A DNA stretch of 49,977 bases. Source: Vulcanimicrobiota bacterium (GTDB lineage: Bacteria > Vulcanimicrobiota > Vulcanimicrobiia > Vulcanimicrobiales > Vulcanimicrobiaceae). Positions 16,660 through 22,943 of this stretch are shown here, one piece after another (within the stretch, counting starts at the first letter, position 1; every line of letters begins with the position of its first letter). The DNA lies in the NCBI GenBank assembly GCA_019240755.1, contig JAFAXS010000123.1:1-49977 (forward strand), given 5' to 3'. The translations under genes were made by a program, and so were the position numbers. The notes under the pieces are model-generated. The model saw nothing but the letters and a program-made list of their open reading frames with translations, made no database searches and was not told the origin of the DNA.

Positions 16660-17634
16660 CTAGATGGCCAGCAGTTGCGCCAGCGCGTCGGCGGCTCGCG
16701 CGGGCCAACCGGAATCGCCGCGAACGATTCGATGCGGGGCCGCCCACGGCGACCAGCGCGCCACTTGCAACGCGTAGCGTTTAGCTGGGGCAAACACCGC
16801 CACCACCGGCGTTCCGGTCATCCCCGCGACGTGCATCGCGCCCGAATCCGGCGCTACCAACGCCGTTGCGCCGGCGATTGCCGCCTTCCACGGCTGCAGC
16901 CGTTCGAAATAGGTGATTGGCTCTCCGGCCGCGGCGGCGATCCGTTGCGCATACGGCGACTCATGCGTCGCCGCGAGCAGCTCGAGCGGCGCCGTCTCCC
17001 GAAGGCGGCGCACGAGCTCGACGGCCTCTGCAAGCGCAATGCCAATGCGCTCCCATTTGTCGGTGATCTGCACGGCGATGCGCGGCGAGAGCGCGGGTAC
17101 ATCGTCGAGCAGGAGCGGGCGCAAGTGCGCCGCGTCGCGCGACGGCGTCTCGTCGCTCAGCAACGAATCGCCGAGGCGAAAGAGCACCTCGCACTCGTGC
17201 GGCGCGCGCGGATCCATACCGGCGGAGCGGTAGACCGTGCGCGTAAGCTGCGCGCGGGACCACAGCGCCTTCAGCGGCTTGCCGGTCGGATCGATAAAGC
17301 CGATCCGCACCGGCGCGCCGGTGGCGCGCGCGAGGCGATAGCCCGAAGGATCTTCGGTCGCGACGAGCACGTGGGAATAGCCCGAGGCTGCCAGCGTTTC
17401 GCCCAGCGCCCTGATCGCGGCACGGTTCGCGCGCGAGTCATCGCGGGGCGCAAAGTCCGCGACGATTGCGCGCCGAATCGCGGTGCCTGCGAACGCGTCG
17501 CGGTTTGCGCGCGAGAGCACGACGTCTACAGGAATGTCGCGGCAACGTAACGCCGCAAGCAACGGGGTGAGAGCAAGCGCATCGCCGATGGCATCGAGGC
17601 GGATGATGAGCACAGGCGGTGAACCCTGGGGCAT
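16660..17634 (-). CDS. Family 9 glycosyltransferase (heptosyltransferase type)
   Basis: A 324-residue GT-B protein. The N-terminus VLIIRLDAIGDALALTPL is the classic acceptor-domain opening of ADP-heptose-LPS heptosyltransferases. The C-terminal part has APDSGAMHVAGMTGTPVVAV, the family's sugar-nucleotide-binding segment (DSGxMHxAA type). The ATG at 17632-17634 sits eight residues before the first strand, as usual. The sugar added and acceptor cannot be told; the family usually acts on lipopolysaccharide core. It is divergent from the YbjQ-like gene with a 39-base gap, so promoters must overlap. Confidence 0.88.
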   Translation of the reverse strand: MPQGSPPVLIIRLDAIGDALALTPLLAALRCRDIPVDVVLSRANRDAFAGTAIRRAIVADFAPRDDSRANRAAIRALGETLAASGYSHVLVATEDPSGYRLARATGAPVRIGFIDPTGKPLKALWSRAQLTRTVYRSAGMDPRAPHECEVLFRLGDSLLSDETPSRDAAHLRPLLLDDVPALSPRIAVQITDKWERIGIALAEAVELVRRLRETAPLELLAATHESPYAQRIAAAAGEPITYFERLQPWKAAIAGATALVAPDSGAMHVAGMTGTPVVAVFAPAKRYALQVARWSPWAAPHRIVRGDSGWPARAADALAQLLAI

Positions 17635-17673
17635 GCCGTTCCATTCGGATGCGCCGCTGAAGGCTGCCTGCTG

Positions 17674-18015
17674 ATGCTCGCTCACGAGGATATCGTTACG
17701 CTCGATCAATTGGAAGGCTTTCGAACGCTGCAAACGTTCGGGCGCATCTCCGGAACGGCGTCTCGGCCGCGCAATCGTCTGCGCTCGACCTTTCGCAGCC
17801 TCGGCATGCTGATTGGGCTGGCCGGCACCGAAGTGTTGACCGATGCGGAACAGTTGCGCGCCGAGGCGCTGGAGGGGCTTCGCAAACGCGGCGAGTCGCT
17901 GGGCGCCAACGCCGTGATCGGCGTGCAGTTCTTCGTCTCTGAGGGCGATGACGGCGAGTGCCAAGTCGTCGCGTTTGGAGAGGCCGTGGTCGTCGGGAAG
18001 ATCGAGGACACATAG
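17674..18015 (+). CDS. YbjQ / UPF0145 family heavy-metal-binding-domain protein
   Basis: A 113-residue protein. It has the family order: an N-terminal strand (DQLEGFRTLQTFGRISG), a helix rich in Glu, Ala and Arg (LRAEALEGLRKRGESLGAN) and then AVIGVQFFVSE and a Val-rich strand ending in GEAVVVG. Members assemble into a pentamer or decamer of unknown function. The stop overlaps the next start (TAGTG at 18013-18017), so it is translationally coupled to the uracil-DNA glycosylase. Confidence 0.82.
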   Translation: MLAHEDIVTLDQLEGFRTLQTFGRISGTASRPRNRLRSTFRSLGMLIGLAGTEVLTDAEQLRAEALEGLRKRGESLGANAVIGVQFFVSEGDDGECQVVAFGEAVVVGKIEDT

Positions 18016-18677
18016 TGGACGGCGAGCGGTCGGTCCGGCGGCGGCGTCTCGACGATGCGGCGATCGCGGCGGCGGCGTGCAGAAAGTGCGCGATCGGCTA
18101 TCAGCGCCGCAACAACGTGTACGGCGAGGGCGATGCCTGCGCGCGCTTGATGGTGGTTGGCGAGGGCCCGGGCGAAACGGAGGATCAACTGGGGCGGCCG
18201 TTCGTCGGACGCGCGGGTCAACTGCTCGACCGGATGCTACAGGCCATCGGATTGCCGCGCAACGACGTCTACATCTGCAACACCGTGAAATGCCGTCCGA
18301 CGTTCGAAGGCCCGACAGGCCCGCGCAACCGCGCGCCCGACGCAGAAGAGACGGAGAACTGCCGCCGGTTCTTAGAGGAGCAGATCGAGATCGTCGCGCC
18401 CCGCGTGATTCTCGCACTGGGATCGCCGGCGGCAAAGTGGTTTCTCGGACCGACCTTCGCGATCACGCGCATGCGCGGGCGCTGGTATCTCGGCCCCCGC
18501 GACGTTCCGTTGATGGTGACCTTCCATCCCGCCTACATCTTGCGGCTCACCGGCGGGCAGATCGATGCGGTGAAGCGACTTGTTTGGGACGACTTGAAGG
18601 CCGTGCGAACGAAGCTCGATGAGCCGGAGCCGATCGTCGCGCCGGCCGAAGCCGCCCAGGTGGGCCTCTTCGAATGA
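18015..18677 (+). CDS. Type-4 (family 4) uracil-DNA glycosylase
   Basis: A 220-residue DNA repair enzyme that removes uracil from DNA. GEGPGETEDQLGRPFVGRAG is the family's catalytic and binding segment, and TFHPAYILRL is the C-terminal motif. Four Cys suited to a 4Fe-4S cluster are C22, C25, C93 and C116; the spacing C93 to C116 has 22 residues between, longer than the 14-16 I recall as usual, because of an inserted TFEGPTGPRN stretch. GTG 18015 overlaps the previous stop. The stop overlaps the rlmN start by ATGA. Confidence 0.93.
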   Translation: MDGERSVRRRRLDDAAIAAAACRKCAIGYQRRNNVYGEGDACARLMVVGEGPGETEDQLGRPFVGRAGQLLDRMLQAIGLPRNDVYICNTVKCRPTFEGPTGPRNRAPDAEETENCRRFLEEQIEIVAPRVILALGSPAAKWFLGPTFAITRMRGRWYLGPRDVPLMVTFHPAYILRLTGGQIDAVKRLVWDDLKAVRTKLDEPEPIVAPAEAAQVGLFE

Positions 18678-19771
18678 AGCGCGACGCCCTAGCGATCTGG
18701 CTCGGCGACGTGGTTTGCGCAGCGGGCTATTCCGGCGCCGACGCCTTCGCGCGCGAACACGCGCTGAAACCCTTTCGCCTTCGCCAGCTCTACCACGCGG
18801 CGACCAAAGAGCTGCGCGACGATCCGGGCGACGTTACGACGCTCCCGAAAGAACTGCGCAACGCGCTGATGCAGCGTGGTATTCGCTTTGCTTCCGTCGA
18901 GCCGGTCACGCTGCAGCGTTCACGCGACGCCCAAACGACCAAAGCAGTCTTTCGCCTGCGCGACGGTAAGGCGGTCGAAGCGGTGCTGATGGAGCACTTC
19001 GGCGAACGCACCACCGTCTGCATTTCGTCGCAGGCGGGCTGTGCCTTCGCATGCGCATTTTGCGCGACGGGCCAGGGCGGTTTTAACCGCAACTTGTCGG
19101 CGGTGGAAATCTTCGATCAAGCCCGCTTCTTTGCCGGCGAGCCGGCGCAACGCGCCAAACGCATCACGAACGTCGTCTTCATGGGAATGGGCGAGCCATT
19201 TCACAACTACGAGGCGGTGATGGGCGCGGTGGCGCTGCTCAACGATCCGCAAGGCTTCGGCCTCGGGCATCGCCACATCACGATCTCAACCGTCGGACTC
19301 GTCGACAAAATCGATGCCTTTACCAAGGAAGACGTGCAGGTGAACCTGGCGATCTCGCTGCACGCGCCGACCGACGAGCTTCGTTCGGGTCTGATGCCGG
19401 TGAACCGCCGCTACCCGCTGCAAGAGTTGATGGCGGCATGCGAACGGTACGTCGCCGCGACGCGCCGCAAGATCTTCTTCGAGTACGTGATGCTGGCGGG
19501 AATTAACGACGATTCGGCCTGCGCGAAGGCGCTGGCGAAGTTGCTGCGCGGACCGCTCTACCACGTCAACTTGATTCCGTATAACGCGACTCCGGATGGA
19601 GCGTTCGAAGCGACGAGCGACGCGCGGATTTGGAAGTTCGCAAAGATCCTCGATGACGCGCGCGTTGCCGTTACGGTTCGTCAGAACATGGGCCGCGACA
19701 TCACGGCCGCCTGCGGCCAGCTACAAGTGGAAAGCCAACCGAAGGCGCACCTTCCGATGAGTCGCGTCTAA
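18674..19771 (+). CDS. rlmN: 23S rRNA (adenine-2503-C2)-methyltransferase, radical SAM
   Basis: A 365-residue radical SAM enzyme that methylates A2503 of 23S rRNA and A37 of some tRNAs. The 4Fe-4S motif CxxxCxxC is present as C123, C127 and C130 in GCAFACAFCATGQGGF. VVFMGMGEPFHNYEAV and NLAISLHAPTDELRSGLMPV are further family motifs, and the C-terminal AACGQL segment supplies the mechanistic Cys. The ATG overlaps the glycosylase stop by four bases. It ends just before a repeat-associated hairpin. Confidence 0.97.
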   Translation: MKRDALAIWLGDVVCAAGYSGADAFAREHALKPFRLRQLYHAATKELRDDPGDVTTLPKELRNALMQRGIRFASVEPVTLQRSRDAQTTKAVFRLRDGKAVEAVLMEHFGERTTVCISSQAGCAFACAFCATGQGGFNRNLSAVEIFDQARFFAGEPAQRAKRITNVVFMGMGEPFHNYEAVMGAVALLNDPQGFGLGHRHITISTVGLVDKIDAFTKEDVQVNLAISLHAPTDELRSGLMPVNRRYPLQELMAACERYVAATRRKIFFEYVMLAGINDDSACAKALAKLLRGPLYHVNLIPYNATPDGAFEATSDARIWKFAKILDDARVAVTVRQNMGRDITAACGQLQVESQPKAHLPMSRV

Positions 19772-19773
19772 AG

Positions 19774-19820
19774 AAAAACGAGGCGCCGCATTGCTGCGGC
19801 GCCTCGCGCGTTTCGATGTG
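19774..19820 (+). repeat. 47-bp terminator-like repeat, copy A
   Basis: AAAAACG, then an 11-bp perfect stem GAGGCGCCGCA / TGCGGCGCCTC at 19780-19805 with loop TTGC, then GCGCGTTTCGATGTG. It differs from the copy at 20623-20669 in three bases. It directly follows the rlmN stop and probably terminates that operon. Confidence 0.7.
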
Positions 19821-19823
19821 CCT

Positions 19824-19890
19824 CGTCGGCCTGACACGTACCAACCGTAGCACACCTGCGACGCCTTCGCAACGGTGTGTCAGGCCGACG
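19824..19890. repeat. Long-arm inverted repeat just after copy A
   Basis: CGTCGGCCTGACAC at 19824-19837 is the exact reverse complement of GTGTCAGGCCGACG at 19877-19890. The 39 bases between them contain a smaller complementary pair (ACCGT / ACGGT). A 14-bp perfect stem can form in either DNA strand or in RNA. Confidence 0.6.
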
Positions 19891-20012
19891 GCGACACCAT
19901 CGAAGCGCCCCAGCACGGAACGTTCACGCGATTGCCGAACGACGGCAAGATGCCGCCGACCTCCGTCTTATTCGACCAACACTGTGCAGCGACGGCCGCG
20001 CATTAGCGACCG

Positions 20013-20549
20013 ATGCCTGCAATACTCGCCTCCGCTATTATGTATGCGTATGCGGCGACGCCGCAGACCGCTGCGATTCACGCGGAGAACATCGAGGCAA
20101 AGAATCGCGTCGTCGTTAGGCGCGTGAACGTCGTGGGCCGTTACGCTGCAGTCCTCACGAGCGGCGGAAGAATTGAGGGCAAGCTCAACAACGATCCAAT
20201 TCTGCTCGAGCGCTTCTCGTTCGGATGGCAGCCACGAGGGGTTCTCAATTCCCGCTGTAGTTTAAATTCGCGCAGCCTGAACTTAACGCTAGAGCGTCGT
20301 TTATTGATCGGAATGCCATGGCCCAAGGACGACCGGCCATGCCGATCGGAGTCCCGCGATTATGGACCGCCGGCCGATGTAGAAGCAGTACGCCGCGTCA
20401 TGCGCGGACCTTTCGTTCCTCATGTGATCGTTTCCGGAGACTGGGGGCTTGGCGAGTGGTATGGCGCAGGTGGAGGCGAATCGTTGTACCACAAACGCGG
20501 GACAGCGTTGGCGGCTGGTAGAGAGTGGCGGCGGAGCCCTGGGTGTTGA
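20013..20549 (+). CDS. Exported protein of unknown function, probably frameshifted near its 3' end
   Basis: A 178-codon frame with a signal peptide (MPAILASAIMYAYA) and a compact domain: VVVRRVNVVGRYAAVLTSGG, PILLERFSFGWQ, then VIVSGDWGLGEWYGAGGGES. After GGGESLYHKRG the frame runs into low-quality sequence (TALAAGREWRRSPGC). A +1 shift near 20499 instead gives QRWRLVESGGGALGVEEM and NRVPQSAWCV, which reads like a natural continuation. So the gene was probably broken by a one-base change, or the sequence has an error. The shifted frame runs into the repeat at 20623, so its own end is also unclear. Family not recognised. Confidence 0.5.
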   Translation: MPAILASAIMYAYAATPQTAAIHAENIEAKNRVVVRRVNVVGRYAAVLTSGGRIEGKLNNDPILLERFSFGWQPRGVLNSRCSLNSRSLNLTLERRLLIGMPWPKDDRPCRSESRDYGPPADVEAVRRVMRGPFVPHVIVSGDWGLGEWYGAGGGESLYHKRGTALAAGREWRRSPGC

Positions 20550-20622
20550 GGAGATGCGAAAAAACCGCGTTCCTCAATCCGCATGGTGTGTTTTCGGAAT
20601 CGTCGGCGCCAAATGCGCTCAA

Positions 20623-20669
20623 AAAAACGAGGCACCGCATTACTGCGGCGCCTCGCGCGTCTCGATGTG
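20623..20669 (+). repeat. 47-bp terminator-like repeat, copy B
   Basis: Forty-four of 47 bases match copy A at 19774-19820. The stem here (20629-20654) has one A:C mismatch. About 17 further bases after the repeat (CGACGGCCCGATACGT) also resemble the sequence after copy A. It lies just behind the frameshifted secreted-protein gene, suggesting it terminates that gene. The rest of 20550-20794 shows no other gene. Confidence 0.65.
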
Positions 20670-20794
20670 TCGACGGCCCGATACGTTGCCGACGATATCA
20701 CATCTGGACTGACTTCCCCGGTGCCGAACGAACTGCGGCCGGCAAGGCTCGCTCAGAGGATTATGCCAATCCCTACACGCAGCGGTTCGTTTGT

Positions 20795-21154
20795 ATGTTG
20801 GATGTTGTTTTAAAGAAGTTCGATTCGCCCGATGAAGTGCTGGAGTTCGAGAAAGGCCGGTTCGAACTCGTGCGATTGGGTGGCATGACGATCGGGCGCG
20901 CGACCTACCAGCCGGGATGGCGCTGGTCCGTGCACGTGGGGAAAGCGACGGGGAAATCTGTCTGTGACGTCGAGCATGTCGGCATGGTCGTCTCGGGCTG
21001 CGCGACCGCCGCCATGGCCGACGGTCGCGTGATCGAAATGCGAGCGGGTGACGTGTTCTACGTTCCACCCGGACACGACAGTTGGGTCGTCGGCGACGAA
21101 CCATACGTGTCGTTGCACTTCCTAGGCACCGACCGCTACGCGCGCAAGGAGTAG
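20795..21154 (+). CDS. Small single-domain cupin protein
   Basis: A 119-residue protein with the cupin beta-barrel pattern: GWRWSVHVG, a CDVEHVGMVVSGCATAAM segment, GRVIEMRAGDVFYVPPGHDS and VSLHFLG. The fold binds a metal or small ligand. The first motif's usual two His are partly replaced (WSVHVG, EHVG), so metal binding is uncertain. No clear ribosome site precedes ATG 20795. Its stop is four bases before the apparent start of the YjbR-like gene, with AAGGAG spanning its own last codons. Confidence 0.75.
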   Translation: MLDVVLKKFDSPDEVLEFEKGRFELVRLGGMTIGRATYQPGWRWSVHVGKATGKSVCDVEHVGMVVSGCATAAMADGRVIEMRAGDVFYVPPGHDSWVVGDEPYVSLHFLGTDRYARKE

Positions 21155-21160
21155 CGTACG
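21146..21160 (+). promoter_or_regulatory. Strong Shine-Dalgarno site pointing to an ACG start
   Basis: AAGGAG at 21146-21151, then six bases (TAGCGT), then ACG at 21158-21160. The following codons are the expected N-terminus of a YjbR/MmcQ protein. This decides the start of the next gene. Confidence 0.65.
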
Positions 21161-21565
21161 GCCACCTGGAGCGACGTCCGGCGAATAGCGATGACGCTGC
21201 CGGCAGCCGAAGAGATCGTTAGCCACGGTCGTCCGGCCTGGACGGTCAACAAGAAGTTTTTCGTGTGGGACCGACCGTTGCGCAAATCCGATTTGGCCGC
21301 GCTGGGCGATGCCGCGCCTGATGGCCCAATCTTGGGCGTCTACACGGGCGACCTCGAGTTGAAGGACGTACTGCTCGCGAGCGATTCGAGCGTTTTCTTT
21401 ACGACGCCGCACTTCGACGGCTATCCGGCGATTTTGGTATGCTTGAAAAAAGTGAACCCGAAGAAGTTGAAGGAGATCGTCGTCGAGGCATGGCTGGCTC
21501 GCGCGCCCAAGCGCGCGGCGGACCAGTACCTGAGTGGTGCTTCGGGCGCCCGAAAAAAGCGTTAG
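21158..21565 (+). CDS. YjbR/MmcQ family protein, apparently started by ACG
   Basis: A 135-residue protein if begun at ACG 21158. From there it reads TATWSDVRRIAMTLPAAEE, the normal N-terminus of the YjbR/MmcQ (double-wing DNA-binding-like) family, and continues with GRPAWTVNKKFFVWDRPLR and FDGYPAILVCLKKVNP. The first standard start, ATG 21191, would remove the conserved first helix (WSDVRRIA). A perfect AAGGAG six bases before the ACG supports the upstream start. Either ACG initiates, or an ATG was mutated or misread. Function of the family is unclear. Confidence 0.8.
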   Translation, partial: TATWSDVRRIAMTLPAAEEIVSHGRPAWTVNKKFFVWDRPLRKSDLAALGDAAPDGPILGVYTGDLELKDVLLASDSSVFFTTPHFDGYPAILVCLKKVNPKKLKEIVVEAWLARAPKRAADQYLSGASGARKKR

Positions 21566-21602
21566 CGGGGTTTCGACGCAGCGCGATAAAAACTACGCGC
21601 TG

Positions 21603-22943
21603 ATGGAAACTGCCGCATCGGCGGGGCGCGTGACTATGGAGGAGATCACAGCGCTTGCCAAGCGCCGTGGATTTATCTTTCAGTCGAGCGAGATTTACGG
21701 TGGAATCAACGGATTCTGGGATTACGGCCCGCTCGGAGCCGTCCTAAAGGCCAACGTCAAACGAGCGTGGTGGCGCGATACCGTCGACTTGCGCGACGAC
21801 GTGGTCGCCTTCGACGCGGCCATCATCATGCATCCGTCGGTCTGGCAGGCCTCCGGCCACGTTGACGCGTTTTCCGACGTGATGGTGGATTGCAAGGTCT
21901 GCAAGCATCGCTTTCGTCTCGACCACCTCGCGGACCGCTCGAAGTGCCCGGACTGCGGCAGCACCAACTCGTTCACGGAGCCGCGCAGCTTCAATTTGAT
22001 GCTGCGCACATCGGTAGGCCCAATGGAGGACACATCGTCGCAGGCCTACTTGCGTCCCGAGACCGCTCAGGGAATCTTCGTCAACTTCAAAAACATCTAT
22101 CAGACGGCGCGCAAACGGCCGCCCTTCGGCGTCGCGCAGATCGGCAAGTCGTTCCGCAACGAGATCACGCCCGGCAACTTCACCTTCCGTGTTCGCGAGT
22201 TCGAACAAGCGGAGCTTGAATATTTCGTGCCCGACGACGGCAAAGACTTGGAGGTCTTCGCGCAGTGGGTCGAGCGGCGAAAAGCCTGGTACGCCGCCTA
22301 CGGCATCGCGGCCGATCGGCTGCGCTTCTACGAGCTCACCGAGGAAGAACGGCCGCACTATGCCCGCGCCGGCGTGGATGTCGAGTATCTCTTCCCGTGG
22401 GGTTGGGGGGAACTGGAATCGATCGCACATCGTGGAACCTACGATCTCGATGCGCACATGCGGCTTTCGGGCAAGGACTTGCGGTTCTTCGACGAGGCGA
22501 CGAAAACGCATTACACCCCGTTGCTGATCGAGAGCTCGGCGGGCATCGACCGAACGATCCTGACGTTCTTGGTCGACGCCTGCGAACGCGAGCGAAGCGT
22601 CGATCCCAACGGCAAAGAGACGGAACGAACCGTGCTGCGCTTTCACCCGCAAATTGCGCCGGTACAGGTCGCCGTCTTCTCGCTGGCGCGCAACAAGCCG
22701 GAGCTCGTCGAGCGGGCCCGCACCATCGAGACGGCGCTGCGCCGCGCCTTTCGGACGAGCTACGACGAGGGGAACATCGGCCAGCTCTATCGGAGGCAGG
22801 ATGAGATCGGCACGCCGTTTTGCATTACCGTGGACTACGAAACGATTGGGGACGGCAGCGTGACCGTACGCGAGCGCGACTCGATGCGCCAAGAACGCGT
22901 CAAGGGTGATGCGCTCGAGGCGCACCTCGAGGCGCGACTGTAA
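21603..22943 (+). CDS. glyQS: Glycyl-tRNA synthetase, dimeric type
   Basis: A 446-residue class II enzyme that charges tRNA-Gly. It has ALAKRRGFIFQSSEIYGG, FWDYGPLGAVLKANVKRAWW, a Zn-binding pair (CKVCKHRF and CPDCG), RPETAQGIFVNFKNI, FRNEITPGNFTFRVREFEQA and the C-terminal anticodon-binding domain (IAPVQVAVFSL). It is the single-chain alpha2 form, not the split GlyQ+GlyS. ATG 21636 is an alternative start that begins MEEITALAK; neither start has a strong ribosome site. The stop overlaps the ppdK start (TAATG). Confidence 0.96.
   Translation: METAASAGRVTMEEITALAKRRGFIFQSSEIYGGINGFWDYGPLGAVLKANVKRAWWRDTVDLRDDVVAFDAAIIMHPSVWQASGHVDAFSDVMVDCKVCKHRFRLDHLADRSKCPDCGSTNSFTEPRSFNLMLRTSVGPMEDTSSQAYLRPETAQGIFVNFKNIYQTARKRPPFGVAQIGKSFRNEITPGNFTFRVREFEQAELEYFVPDDGKDLEVFAQWVERRKAWYAAYGIAADRLRFYELTEEERPHYARAGVDVEYLFPWGWGELESIAHRGTYDLDAHMRLSGKDLRFFDEATKTHYTPLLIESSAGIDRTILTFLVDACERERSVDPNGKETERTVLRFHPQIAPVQVAVFSLARNKPELVERARTIETALRRAFRTSYDEGNIGQLYRRQDEIGTPFCITVDYETIGDGSVTVRERDSMRQERVKGDALEAHLEARL

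Noticed and set aside
19772-20794. CRISPR array or insertion sequence
   Set aside because: Only two copies of one hairpin repeat are present, about 850 bases apart; there are no regular spacers, no transposase and no cas gene.
21744-22925. 393-codon minus-strand frame across glyQS
   Set aside because: Mirror frame of a strongly conserved synthetase; no domain seen.
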